A stretch of DNA of 64,000 nucleotides, from NCBI RefSeq assembly GCF_946478785.1, contig NZ_CAMLDD010000011.1, forward strand, positions 1 to 64,000, read 5' to 3'. Position numbers and translations under genes: made by a program. Source of the stretch: an uncultured Flavobacterium sp. (lineage in GTDB: Bacteria > Bacteroidota > Bacteroidia > Flavobacteriales > Flavobacteriaceae). The notes under the pieces are model-generated. The model ran no database searches, had not been told where the DNA came from, and saw nothing but the letters and a program-made list of their open reading frames with translations. This document shows positions 25,265 through 34,946 of the stretch, piece after piece; position 1 is the stretch's first letter, and the number at the start of each line of letters is the position of its first letter.

Positions 25265-27676
25265 CTAATCAAATACAAAATTATAGGTAAGGGAAAAAAT
25301 TGGAGCATTCATTACGGTCAGATCATAAGAACCCATAGGACTGTCAAGAAAAATATGCTGATTTACGTCGCCTGTTCTTTGTGTGTAGTAACGATTATAG
25401 GTATTTTTTCTGGCGTATAGATTGTAAACGGTAAAAGTCCAATCACCTACCCAGCGTCTATTTAATTTTTTGCTATACTTTACTTTCCATGAGAAATCAA
25501 GTCGGTGATAAGGTTTTAATCGTGCATTATTACGCTCCAAAAATATAGGTACTTTAATATCCTCTAAATCAAAATAGCCATTGGCTACAGAGTAAGGACG
25601 ACCAGTTTGAGCTGTAAAGTTGAGGCTCCATGTATTGTATTTATTACCTTCAAAATTTACGGTACTATTAAAAACATGTGGCCTGTCAAAATCTGAAGGA
25701 TGCCATTCGTTATTATTAACCCTATCGCCTAGTTTCGGGGCATTTGTTTTCAGAAAACTTCTGGACCAAGTATAATTAAACCAGCCATTTACTTTTCCAT
25801 GGGGTTTTCTCAAGCTAAATTCAATACCGTAGGCTTTGCCTTCGGCTGCTACAACATCGCGATTTAAAAATTCTTCCAAAAAGAAATCGGCACCTGGTTT
25901 GTAAGTTAAATTGTTTTGAGTGTTTCTAAAATAGCCTTCGACACCAAGTTCTAAATTGTTGTCATTTAAATTTTGATAGAGACCAAGACTGTATGTGTCA
26001 CTTTTTTGGGGTTGTATATTTGTGTCCGAGGTTTTCCATCGGGATGTTGGCAATGGTGTGGTAGAGTTGTAAATGTTTTGAAGATACTGGTTCAAAAGAG
26101 CATAGCTAGCTTTGACCGAGGTGTTTTTGCCAAGTTTTAAATTAACTCCTAATCGAGGTTCAAAGGCACTATAGGTTTTAATTTTATCGCCCTTTCCATA
26201 TTCAGTAATGTTAATTATTTCATCTGTATTTTCATCAAAGTTGGCTTGGGTGTAAGGTCCAACAAAAATAAAGTTATTAAAGCGTAACCCACCAGATAGG
26301 GTAAGTTGTTCAAATGGGCTCCAATTAACATTGGCATAGGCTGACAACTCGTAACTTGTTTCCTCATCCAAGGTTATGGAATGAATACTGTTTCCACTGC
26401 CAGGATCTAGTTTGCCAGGTTTAATTTTGTACCTGTTACCCTGTAAACCTCCGTAATAATTCAGGTTATTATTTATTTTCTTAGAATATTCAGAAAAGAG
26501 ACTTAGAAGATTAATTTGTGATTCATATTCAATAACATTGTTGTTCTCTTTTTCAGGAAATAATGTTTTTGGAGTATATCTACTATGTACTAAAACGGTT
26601 TTTAAACTAGAATTATCAGTAAAAGAATGTGTCCAGTTAAGTGTGTTGTTGAATGTTTTAAAATCATATTGATTGCTTTCAGCATTAACATTCTCAATTT
26701 GGGAAATCAAATCAAGTTGGTAAAAATCTTTACTTAAAAAATTAGTAAATGAAATTTGATCTTTATCTGTTGGTAAGTAAAGTAACTTTATGGTATGATC
26801 ATAAAATCGGGCTTTAGTGTATTTTAGTCTTTCGGAAACAATGGGCAACAAAAAGTCTGTAAATCCGGCTCTTGTGCCGGCATATAACAAAAGTTTGTCC
26901 TTAATTAGAGGTGTTTCAATAGATAATCTGCTGGAAATCAAGCCGATTCCACCGCTTAACTTTAATTTATCAACGTAAGGTTTTTTTACCTTAACATCTA
27001 AAACAGAAGTAATTCTTCCGCCATATCGTGCAGGTATATTGGAACGATAAAGGTCTGATGAAGAAATGGCTTCGGGTGTAAATACAGTGAACAAACCAAA
27101 TAAGTGCGTTGGGTTAAATACCGGGGCGTACTCGTATAATAAAAGGTTTTGGTCTAATGAGCCGCCTCGAACGGATAATCCATTGCTTATTTCTCCAGCA
27201 TTATTAACTCCAGGCAATAATGCCATGCTTCTTAATAAGTCTACTTCACCCAAAGCTGCAGGCATTTTAATGAGCTCTTGTGCAGTGATCTGGAGAGCTC
27301 CCATTTGTGGGGTTTCCAAACGATCACTAACACGTTTGGCTTTTAATATAACTTCGGATAGTTGTTCCTGTTCTTCAGCAAGTGTTAACTGTAGTCTTTT
27401 GTTTTGGTTCAGTATTACTTCTCTTTCAACTGTTTTTAAGCCAATGAAAGACACTTTGGCAAAATAAGTACCTTTGGGTAAATTGATTGAAAATTCTCCA
27501 TTAACATCTGTCACTCCCCCGCATGCACAAGGTGCTAAAATGATATGGGCATTTTCCAAAGGCCTATTTTCAGCTTCATCCAATATTTGGAAAGAGAGCT
27601 TGTATTCTTGAGCTGAAAGCAACTGGGTAATACCAAGCAAAGCTATCATTATAAAATAGCTTTTGATTCGATTCAT
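25265..27676 (-). CDS. TonB-dependent receptor with carboxypeptidase-like domain
   Basis: The 803-residue outer-membrane receptor has a signal peptide (FIMIALLGITQLLSAQ), a CarboxypepD_reg-like domain (~22-105; ENAHIILAPCACGGVTDVNG, GTYFAKVSFIGLKTVE), a plug (~115-225; LGEVDLLRSMALLPGVNNAG, GLSVRGGSLDQNLLLYE) and a 22-strand-type barrel ending in SLTYNFVFD. It is shorter than SusC. The start is placed at ATG 27676 (MNRIKSYF); the frame is open to 27700, but that overlaps the gene before it. It lies 11 bp after the DUF4249 lipoprotein gene, a known pairing. The ligand is unknown. Confidence 0.9.
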   Translation of the reverse strand: MNRIKSYFIMIALLGITQLLSAQEYKLSFQILDEAENRPLENAHIILAPCACGGVTDVNGEFSINLPKGTYFAKVSFIGLKTVEREVILNQNKRLQLTLAEEQEQLSEVILKAKRVSDRLETPQMGALQITAQELIKMPAALGEVDLLRSMALLPGVNNAGEISNGLSVRGGSLDQNLLLYEYAPVFNPTHLFGLFTVFTPEAISSSDLYRSNIPARYGGRITSVLDVKVKKPYVDKLKLSGGIGLISSRLSIETPLIKDKLLLYAGTRAGFTDFLLPIVSERLKYTKARFYDHTIKLLYLPTDKDQISFTNFLSKDFYQLDLISQIENVNAESNQYDFKTFNNTLNWTHSFTDNSSLKTVLVHSRYTPKTLFPEKENNNVIEYESQINLLSLFSEYSKKINNNLNYYGGLQGNRYKIKPGKLDPGSGNSIHSITLDEETSYELSAYANVNWSPFEQLTLSGGLRFNNFIFVGPYTQANFDENTDEIINITEYGKGDKIKTYSAFEPRLGVNLKLGKNTSVKASYALLNQYLQNIYNSTTPLPTSRWKTSDTNIQPQKSDTYSLGLYQNLNDNNLELGVEGYFRNTQNNLTYKPGADFFLEEFLNRDVVAAEGKAYGIEFSLRKPHGKVNGWFNYTWSRSFLKTNAPKLGDRVNNNEWHPSDFDRPHVFNSTVNFEGNKYNTWSLNFTAQTGRPYSVANGYFDLEDIKVPIFLERNNARLKPYHRLDFSWKVKYSKKLNRRWVGDWTFTVYNLYARKNTYNRYYTQRTGDVNQHIFLDSPMGSYDLTVMNAPIFSLTYNFVFD

Positions 27677-27687
27677 CCTTAAGGGCA

Positions 27688-28818
27688 TTATTCTATCCAT
27701 CCTTCTGGTTTAATTGTTGTTCTATGTCTACTTTCTACACAAGGTGCCGTATACACATAAGGCTTAGGGGCAGGATCACTTTCTTGTGACGGTATTATTT
27801 GAGGTTCCAATGGGGATTCTGCTATCATGGTACGATCTATCATTATGGTTGTTGTTGTTGCAGAGGTTGCTGTAAATCTTCCCAAGACGTATTCATCGGA
27901 GTCTTGGGGATTATACATATTACCTATAAGAGCAGCGGGCAAAGGTGCATTAAACCCACCATTCTTATCAATTAAATCTTTGATAGTTCGGTAATAATTA
28001 TATGCCTTGGGAGTAAGTGAAAATTGCTGTATTTCTACTAGAACTTTTGTTTTTCTGTTTAATAGAATATTTGCTATAGGTAAAGAAGTTGTGGTGGTTC
28101 CGTTAGAGAATTTATCTGAAAAAATCTGAATCTTGTTTCCATAATCTATTTGCCAACAATCAGAATCGCACCAATATGTATAGTATTCTGGTTTTCCTGG
28201 GATAATTGTTTCAAATCCTATACAACCGTTTCTATAATAACCAAAGTTGCAAATTTTACAAATTTGAACCTTGTCATAGGTCTTAAATTGCCAATAATAA
28301 TAATTGCTTTGATTTTCAGGGTCATCAAAAGTTATTGATATTTCATGTCCTGGAACATATTTATCATAATCTTCGCTAAATTCTAATTGTTTGTTGTATG
28401 TTGCCTTCAGTTCTTTAATGGGAACCGATGGATTTATGGTTTCAATTTCCGAAAGATATTGTTTTCCGTTGGGTAAATTCACTTCTAAAAACCAATTTTC
28501 GTTTAATTCTCCTTTAAAATCACTAGGCGGTAGGTATTGAGAGCTCTCTTCAAGTAATTGAATTTTTTCTTTTGAATCAGCATTTACAAAATAAACAGTG
28601 GCACCGCCAACAAAAACATTTTTATAATAATATTGATTTACTACTGACTTTTTTATTGTTATGTAGGAAGACCCCTCAGTAGTTCCAATAAAAGCATCAA
28701 CATAGATTAATCCGTCAACAAACTGATAATCCGGTTTAACAGGATCTGTACATGTTATTAATGTAAAAGATAATAAAACAAAGCTAATTTTTTGGAGCAG
28801 GTTTGGTTTGGTTAGCAT
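27688..28818 (-). CDS. DUF4249 domain lipoprotein
   Basis: The 376-residue lipoprotein (signal LLSFTLITC, then TDPVKPDY) matches DUF4249 architecture: N-terminal LIYVDAFIGTTEGSSYITI, then YYWQFKTYDKV and a late NPQDSDEYVLGRF. Such proteins accompany TonB-dependent receptors in Bacteroidota and probably act as surface partners. A Cys-rich stretch (CKICNFGYYRNGC ... CDSDC, ~183-215) could bind metal or form disulfides. The start at 28818 fits a promoter 22 bp upstream; the longer frame from 28866 starts beyond it. Confidence 0.85.
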   Translation of the reverse strand: MLTKPNLLQKISFVLLSFTLITCTDPVKPDYQFVDGLIYVDAFIGTTEGSSYITIKKSVVNQYYYKNVFVGGATVYFVNADSKEKIQLLEESSQYLPPSDFKGELNENWFLEVNLPNGKQYLSEIETINPSVPIKELKATYNKQLEFSEDYDKYVPGHEISITFDDPENQSNYYYWQFKTYDKVQICKICNFGYYRNGCIGFETIIPGKPEYYTYWCDSDCWQIDYGNKIQIFSDKFSNGTTTTSLPIANILLNRKTKVLVEIQQFSLTPKAYNYYRTIKDLIDKNGGFNAPLPAALIGNMYNPQDSDEYVLGRFTATSATTTTIMIDRTMIAESPLEPQIIPSQESDPAPKPYVYTAPCVESRHRTTIKPEGWIE

Positions 28819-28839
28819 ATATGGAATAAATTGATTAGC

Positions 28840-28867
28840 CAAATATAAAAAAATAATGTTTTGCAAA
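28840..28867 (-). promoter_or_regulatory. Predicted promoter of the DUF4249/TonB receptor operon
   Basis: TATATTTG (28840-28847, minus strand) is a perfect TAnnTTTG, with TTTG (28864-28867) 16 bp upstream. It supports the 28818 start. Confidence 0.6.
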
Positions 28868-29066
28868 TATTTTTTTGTTAAAAAAAGAATGAAGTCTTTT
28901 TAAAACAATAATATAAACTCTGTGGAAAAAAACGTTGTTTGTATGTTTTTATTTAATTTTTCCTTTCATTTTACAAAAACGAACATTGGTCTTTTTGTCC
29001 TAAAGTTCTTAAGACTGCGTGAAGGATGGAAGCAGGTTACCGAAGTAACGCGGACAGCCTGACAAT

Positions 29067-29119
29067 ATCCCGATAAGTGGGCGAATAACCGCAAAGTGAG
29101 TTTGCCCGCTTATCGGGAT
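29067..29119. repeat. GC-rich REP-like inverted repeat
   Basis: The arms 29067-29082 and 29104-29119 (16 bp, one mismatch; core CCCGATAAG/CTTATCGGG) flank a 21-bp loop inside a GC-rich block (~29015-29137) unlike its AT-rich surroundings. It resembles the dispersed intergenic elements common in Flavobacterium genomes. It lies just past the adhesin gene stop and may also act as its terminator. Confidence 0.6.
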
Positions 29120-29137
29120 GGTGGCACGCCCGGATGA

Positions 29138-32100
29138 TTATCGCTTCATGCTAAAATGTGCTTTGAAAACCTGTGGTGTCCCGTTTAGGGTATAAAAAAC
29201 CTGAAACCAATAATCGGTAGAGGGAAGCGGTTCGCCATTGTAATTTCCATCCCAACCCGGACCGGCAGGGCGGATTTTCTTTAGGACTTTTCCGTATCGG
29301 TCAAAGATATGGATGACGGCATCAGGCTGAAAAGCGAGATCGGGTATGTTCCAAGTGTCATTATAGCCATCGTTGTTTGGAGTGAAAAATTTGGGATATT
29401 TGAGTACATTGATAATCAAGATCTGATCGTCGCAATTTCCTTTGACATCTCTTACCGTAATAACATGCTCTCCCGAATCGACATCAGGAAATACATTGCT
29501 GGTTTGAAAATCGCCGTCATCGAGTTGATATTCATAACTTCCAAAACCATTGTGGAGTGTTACAGTAACGTCGGTATTTTCTTGAAACGAGTCGGACATG
29601 TTGATGCTTGCCACTGCCGAACTTGATTTTTCGACAACAATTGTAGCCGGATTGTAACCGCAATCATCGCCAACATCTGGTGTGTTTTTTGTAATTTGAA
29701 GGGTGTAAGTTCCTTCTTTGGTCGCCATATAATCAGGACCTGTGCTTAGTCTGTTTCCGTCTAAATACCAGTCGACAGTATAAATACCTGGATTAAGCCC
29801 CGAACGCAATTGTGCCGGACGCTGTGTAGTTCCTGTTTGAAAATCAACGCAGATTATTTCATTTTGTAACACCAGATTTTTTAAAGGATAAACCGTAATA
29901 TTAAAATCATCCTGAGCAAAACAATTAGGGTTTGTAGCCGCTGCAGCGTAGATATACATTTGCTGGCTGGCGGTTATTTGCTGTCCGGCCAAATAGCGTG
30001 TTCCGGTCGCATCTGGACCGCTGTAATAATTTCCAACTGCTAAAGGCGGTAATGTATAGCTTCCGCAAATGGTAACATCGGGAGTGCTGGTCAATATTGG
30101 CGTTGCAGAAATAGTGACTAAAAAGCTTTTTTCACTTGAGCACGTCAATCGTTCACCAACAATGGCGTAAACATAAATTCTTTGTGAGGCTGTTAAAACA
30201 GTTCCAGCCGGAATAACAGCGCCTTTTCCTCCGGGCTGTGCATAATAATTGCCTAATTGTAATGGAGGCAGAGTATAGCTGTCGCAAACATTAATGTCGG
30301 TAAAGGTGCCAACATCTATTCCGTTATAATTGACTTTAAAAAAAGTTTCATTACTGCAGCTTGAAAAGTCTGCCCATTCATTATAAATGTAAATAGTTTG
30401 TGAGGTGGTTATGAGTGTTCCTTCGGCAATTTGTGTTCCTGAACCATGCGGACCTCCTGTTGCGGTATAATATTTTCCGTTTTTCAATACCGGAAGTTTA
30501 AAAGCATTACACGTTACCACATCAGTAAAACTGTCTACCTGCGGGCGTTTCCTGATTTCGACAATAAAACTATGCTCGTTGGTACAATCTGTGTTGGTGG
30601 CATACACATAAATAGTCTGTGTTGTGGTAATGATGTCTCCGGCTTTTAATCGGGAACCTCCACCGTTGGTTTTGGTGAAATAGTTACCATTTACTAACAT
30701 GGGCAATACATAACGTTCACATTCGAGCCTATTTGGTGGCGTATCCACCAATGGCAATGTTTTTATCGTTATGTCGTATTTTAAGTTATTGGTACAATTG
30801 GGAGAGGTTGTAGTAGCAGTATAATAATACACAGTTTGCGAAGTAGTAATGGTTGTTCCGGCAGGAATTTTTTGGCCCTGACCACCCGGACTGGTATAAT
30901 AACCGCCAATGGCAACGGACGGTAAAACATAACTTCCGCATCTTGTAATGGGAACGAAACGAGACGAATTTATAATGTTGATTCTGAAAGAGTGTTCGTT
31001 GGTACATCTGCCATCATCTGCGAAAACATATATTGTCTGAGTTGAAGTTATAGTAGCTCCTGCGTTTAAACGAGTTCCAGATCCTGCGGTTGCCGTATAA
31101 TAATTTCCGTTTGCCAAAGGAGGCAGAATATAAGAATTACATGTTACCACATTTCCGGGTTTATCTACTAATGGCAAAGGGTGAACAACAAATGATACTG
31201 CTTCATCACGGCAAACCGTTCCATCAATTACAGCATAATAATAAATAGTCTGGTCTGTTGTAAATGAACTGCCTTGCCGAATGGCATTTCCTCTTCCGCC
31301 AGGCTCAGTAAAAAAACCACCAGCAGCTACTCTTGGAATAATGTATTCGCCGCAAGCTTCTTTACGAAAAGTGATTTCGTTGATAAGGATTAAGGTAAAA
31401 CTGTTCTGATTAGCACAATTGTTTGTGGGCGTTGGCCCGCTGTAAATATAGTAAACTCCTGCTTTGGTAATCACATCTCCCGCATTCAGTCTGGTTCCTG
31501 TTCCATTTTGGCCTGTATAATAATTCCCGAAGTTAAGAGGAGGTAAGGTGTAACTGCTGCAGGCAACAACATTTGGAATATCGTCGACCATGGGAAGCGA
31601 ATTAATGATTATATTGAAATTAACGGTTGCATAGCAGCCAGAGTTCGGGACATTTTCAATTCGTACCCAGATTGTTTGTGGTGATTGCGACAGGGAAGTA
31701 GTGTAAGCTGTTGGATCTGGGATGTTATTCGTTCCACTGTTTGCTTCTGTCTGGCCAGTGTAATAACTAATTTTATAATTGGATGGATTTAATCCGTTCA
31801 AAATAGTACTTTCCTTAGTAGTCAGGTCAACAGTTACTCTTCCGGAATTATTGTCACAAAAGCTCAAATCTGGCGGTGTTGCTGCAGTAATAGGTTCTGT
31901 TACCAACAAATTAAACGAAAGCGGATTGCTGCAATAGGTATTGTTATTGGAAAAATGTACCGCTTTTATGTATATCGTTTCATTACCTGCGCTAGTGTAT
32001 GAAGTCAATTGGCTGGCAGGAATGGCTGGCCCGTTTGCGTTGGCTGCTTCTAAAGAATTATAGTAAAAAAGGGCATATTCTGCCGGATTTAGTTTCAATG

Positions 32101-33196
32101 CGGCCAAATTATTCTGCGTCAGGTCATATTGATAGGTGGGGCTACCGTTATAACAGGCTGTTATGTTTTTGGGAGGGGTAATGGCTAAATTAGAAACAAC
32201 AACTTCGTCTTTTATTACACAGCCCGAAAGTGTTGCCGTAACTCCATATCTTCCGGCTTGATTAAGTGTCAGGATACTGCTAGTTTCCCCTGGAATTACA
32301 GCACCATTGCGTGTCCAGACATAATCATAATTCCCTACGAGTCCGGATTGCAAAGTGACACTTTCTCCCTCGCAAATAATTCGGTCCGGACCTAAATCCA
32401 TGGTGGTTATAAAACTGCCTCCTTTTATAAAAACTGCCGAATCATAATTACTGTCGTTATAATCGCCAATGGCCAGTTTTATGCTGTAAGTCCGATTTGG
32501 AATTACAGTTGAAGAAGCTTTCAAAACTTTGGTTTCACCTCTCATGTTGATAGCAGACCCTGCTGGATTGTCTACATTATAGCGGTCAAATAAATTGGCA
32601 TTGGCAGACAAACACGAAGAATTGTATTGTTGATTTCGAATATTTTTAACCGAAACGGGTGTTGTTGTTCCCGGAACCACCGCAAGATTTTTGGAAATTC
32701 CCGTTGTTAAATCAGTCAGGATAAAGGCAAAAACATCGCTGAAACCACATTGAAATTCTCCATATTCATTGGAAGCAAAAAGAAAATCAAAACTAAAATT
32801 ACTCGACAAAGGGGTAAAATCAAACTGAATAAAACTCACATCGGTAACAGGAACAATTTGTCCATTCTCATTACTGACATTCTGCAAATCGCTATCACTC
32901 AAAGTATTTAACTGACTGCTTTCATTTGCGCCTGTATATGGACCTTCGGTGTGTTTGGCGATTCCGTTCCGAATAATGATTCCGTGTGAAATGGGGAAAT
33001 TAGGATTTGTATTTGTGAATTTTCCAATACCTAATTGTGACGAAAATTTGAAGTTGCTTTCATTCGCACAGGCATTTTGCATTAACTCTTCGCGGACTAG
33101 TTCAGGTATGGTCAAGGTTGTATTGTCGACGATGATTCCCTGTGATGAAGATATAGCCGAATAAAATAATAAAAGTAGAAGTAGAGTTGCTCTCAT
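29138..33196 (-). CDS. Large repeat adhesin-like protein with T9SS type B sorting domain
   Basis: The 1352-residue protein begins with a signal peptide (MRATLLLLLLFYSAISSSQG) and a choice-of-anchor L-type domain (~20-270; LTIPELVREELMQN, HGIIIRNG, FDFLFASNEYGEFQCGFSD). An Ig/PKD-like region follows, then eight ~75-residue repeats keyed by Cys and CxSYxLPPLxxGNYY (~525-1130). The C terminus (KYPKFFTPNNDGYNDTWNI ... YWFQVFY) is a T9SS type B gliding-motility-type domain, used to attach SprB-like adhesins. The start at 33196 follows a TACCTTTA -7-like element (33224-33231); the frame is open to 33250. Surface adhesion is likely. Confidence 0.88.
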   Translation of the reverse strand: MRATLLLLLLFYSAISSSQGIIVDNTTLTIPELVREELMQNACANESNFKFSSQLGIGKFTNTNPNFPISHGIIIRNGIAKHTEGPYTGANESSQLNTLSDSDLQNVSNENGQIVPVTDVSFIQFDFTPLSSNFSFDFLFASNEYGEFQCGFSDVFAFILTDLTTGISKNLAVVPGTTTPVSVKNIRNQQYNSSCLSANANLFDRYNVDNPAGSAINMRGETKVLKASSTVIPNRTYSIKLAIGDYNDSNYDSAVFIKGGSFITTMDLGPDRIICEGESVTLQSGLVGNYDYVWTRNGAVIPGETSSILTLNQAGRYGVTATLSGCVIKDEVVVSNLAITPPKNITACYNGSPTYQYDLTQNNLAALKLNPAEYALFYYNSLEAANANGPAIPASQLTSYTSAGNETIYIKAVHFSNNNTYCSNPLSFNLLVTEPITAATPPDLSFCDNNSGRVTVDLTTKESTILNGLNPSNYKISYYTGQTEANSGTNNIPDPTAYTTSLSQSPQTIWVRIENVPNSGCYATVNFNIIINSLPMVDDIPNVVACSSYTLPPLNFGNYYTGQNGTGTRLNAGDVITKAGVYYIYSGPTPTNNCANQNSFTLILINEITFRKEACGEYIIPRVAAGGFFTEPGGRGNAIRQGSSFTTDQTIYYYAVIDGTVCRDEAVSFVVHPLPLVDKPGNVVTCNSYILPPLANGNYYTATAGSGTRLNAGATITSTQTIYVFADDGRCTNEHSFRINIINSSRFVPITRCGSYVLPSVAIGGYYTSPGGQGQKIPAGTTITTSQTVYYYTATTTSPNCTNNLKYDITIKTLPLVDTPPNRLECERYVLPMLVNGNYFTKTNGGGSRLKAGDIITTTQTIYVYATNTDCTNEHSFIVEIRKRPQVDSFTDVVTCNAFKLPVLKNGKYYTATGGPHGSGTQIAEGTLITTSQTIYIYNEWADFSSCSNETFFKVNYNGIDVGTFTDINVCDSYTLPPLQLGNYYAQPGGKGAVIPAGTVLTASQRIYVYAIVGERLTCSSEKSFLVTISATPILTSTPDVTICGSYTLPPLAVGNYYSGPDATGTRYLAGQQITASQQMYIYAAAATNPNCFAQDDFNITVYPLKNLVLQNEIICVDFQTGTTQRPAQLRSGLNPGIYTVDWYLDGNRLSTGPDYMATKEGTYTLQITKNTPDVGDDCGYNPATIVVEKSSSAVASINMSDSFQENTDVTVTLHNGFGSYEYQLDDGDFQTSNVFPDVDSGEHVITVRDVKGNCDDQILIINVLKYPKFFTPNNDGYNDTWNIPDLAFQPDAVIHIFDRYGKVLKKIRPAGPGWDGNYNGEPLPSTDYWFQVFYTLNGTPQVFKAHFSMKR

Positions 33197-33391
33197 AACC
33201 CTGATTTTATTAGTTGTATTATTTAAAGGTACGAATGATTTTTCTTTCAATACTATGAATATCAGTATTTTGTACTGTTAAAATTGTTTTAAAATTAATT
33301 GTCAGGAGAATGCTTGCCGAATCTAATTTTAGTAAATTGCAAGTAAAGTCTTAAGAGAGCTGAATAAAAACCATTTTAAAAAAAAGAAAAA

Positions 33392-34324
33392 ATGAAACTA
33401 CATGATATAGTAACACTAACCGTAAATCCTGCGGTAGACAAAAGCACACATTTTGCAGGATTAATTGCCGAACAGAAAATCAGGTGCAAAGATCCTTTGT
33501 TTGATGCAGGCGGAGGCTGAATAAATGTTTCGAAAGCTATTTCTCGCTTACGCGGAAGTTCACTGGCAGTTTTTACATCAGGCGGTCCCGTTGGAGAAAT
33601 GCTTAAGGATTTAGTAACGAAAGAAAAAATAGATTTTGAAGCCATTGAAACACAAGCGGCAACAAGAGAAAATTTTATTGCCGTAGATGATAATACCAAT
33701 TCGCAATATCGTTTTGGGTTTGACGGTGATGTTTTAACGGATTCAGAAATTGAAAAGCTTTTGGAAACGATTTCGAATTTAAAACCGAAATTTTTGGTGG
33801 CAAGCGGAAGCCTGAATGAAGGTTTGTCATCCGATTTTTATCAGAAAGTAGCTGAAATTGCCAAAACATCCAATTCTAAATTAATTGTTGACACTTCGGG
33901 AGAAGCTTTAAAGAAAGTTTTAGAAACAGGTGCTTATCTGATCAAACCCAATGTTGGTGAGCTGGCCAAATTAATTGGTGTAGAGCGCTTAGAAACAGAT
34001 GAGGTAAACGAAGCCGCTAAAAAAATCATAGCTGATGGCGGAGCTGAAATAGTTGTGGTTTCCCTTGGTCCGCAAGGAGCGGTTTTGGTTACCAAAGATG
34101 AATACGAATTTGTACCGGCACCCAACGTTGCCAAAAAAAGTACCGTAGGAGCCGGTGATAGTATGGTGGGAGGCATGGTTTGGGCATTATCACAGAATAA
34201 AAGCCTGAAAGAAGTTATTCGCTGGGGAGTTGCCTGTGGATCGGCAGCAACGATGAACGAAGGAACACAATTATTTAAATTTGAAGATGCTAACAGGCTG
34301 TTTGAATGGCTAAAGAATAAATAA
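33392..34324 (+). pseudogene. 1-phosphofructokinase-family (PfkB) sugar kinase interrupted by an in-frame TGA
   Basis: From ATG 33392 the frame encodes a complete PfkB-family kinase of about 310 codons: N-terminal VTLTVNPAVDKSTHF, the substrate-binding DAGGG-x-INVSKAISRLRG, and the C-terminal GAGDSMVGGMVWAL with the catalytic Asp. Codon 43 (33518-33520), which should be Gly in the invariant GGGGINV, is TGA. Nothing else is damaged. Re-initiation at ATG 33599 would lose the substrate-binding N-terminal 69 residues. It is a recent nonsense mutation or a sequencing error; readthrough is less likely. The product would phosphorylate fructose-1-phosphate or fructose-6-phosphate. Confidence 0.85.
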
Positions 34325-34355
34325 TAAAAAGATTAATAAAAATATTTTTTCCTGC

Positions 34356-34390
34356 TGACAAACTGTTGTCACCAGCCCTCAATAATTTTG
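34356..34390 (+). promoter_or_regulatory. DinB operon promoter with a dyad operator candidate
   Basis: TGACAA-ACTG-TTGTCA (34356-34371) is a perfect 6+6 dyad just upstream of a perfect -7 element, TAATTTTG (34383-34390), which precedes the first DinB gene by 29 bp. The dyad occupies the -20 to -35 zone where a regulator would act. Confidence 0.45.
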
Positions 34391-34419
34391 AAGTATTAAA
34401 AAATTAAAACTTTAAAATT

Positions 34420-34905
34420 ATGAAAACATTAGCAGCACAAGTAATTACCCCAGAAGATTTGTTAATTCACTGGCAAGGACACAGAGCTCTTACACGTCGT
34501 GTGATTGAGGCTTTTCCTGAGAAAGATTTTTTCGAATTTTCGATAGGAGGAATGCGACCTTTTGCAAAACTGACTGATGAACTTTTGGCCATCGCAGTTC
34601 CGGGTCTTAAAGGAATTGTAAATAAAGAAGTTAAACCTTTTAGTGAAGAAGAAACAGAAAAACTGATTTTTAAAGCACAATATCTTGAAAAATGGGACGA
34701 AGCAACTGCAGAAATTAATAAGCATTGGGAAAAACTATCTATTGAAGATTTTAATGAAACCTTTAATCTTTTTGGACAATATGAATTTCCGGTTATTCAA
34801 AACATATTGTATTTCATTGAAAATGAAGTTCACCACCGCGGACAAGGTTATGTGTATTTAAGAGCTTTAAGTATTGAACCTCCTTTTTTCTGGGAGAGAC
34901 AATAG
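34420..34905 (+). CDS. DinB family protein
   Basis: This 161-residue four-helix-bundle protein of the DinB/YfiT type has HWQGHRALTRRVIEAFPEKD near the N terminus and the C-terminal metal-ligand region ENEVHHRGQGYVYLR. Two His near the ends and the central helices are the usual Ni/Zn ligands. Family members are thiol-dependent transferases or stress proteins; the substrate is unknown. A second DinB-family gene follows 41 bp downstream, and both converge on a WYL regulator. Confidence 0.85.
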   Translation: MKTLAAQVITPEDLLIHWQGHRALTRRVIEAFPEKDFFEFSIGGMRPFAKLTDELLAIAVPGLKGIVNKEVKPFSEEETEKLIFKAQYLEKWDEATAEINKHWEKLSIEDFNETFNLFGQYEFPVIQNILYFIENEVHHRGQGYVYLRALSIEPPFFWERQ

Positions 34906-34946
34906 CAAAGGCAGCAATCTTTTAAATAATTCAAAAATTAAATAAT

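Noticed and set aside
27676..27700. Start of the TonB receptor at ATG 27700.
   Set aside because: It would overlap the DUF4249 gene and put charged residues (MDRIMPLR) before the signal peptide; 27676 gives a clean signal sequence.
18526..33520. Possible recoding of TGA as a sense codon, because three broken genes contain in-frame TGA.
   Set aside because: Intact neighbours such as the radical SAM gene (end 39605) and the first GH3 (end 59217) use TGA as a stop. Two of the three broken genes also carry frameshifts, so ordinary decay explains them.
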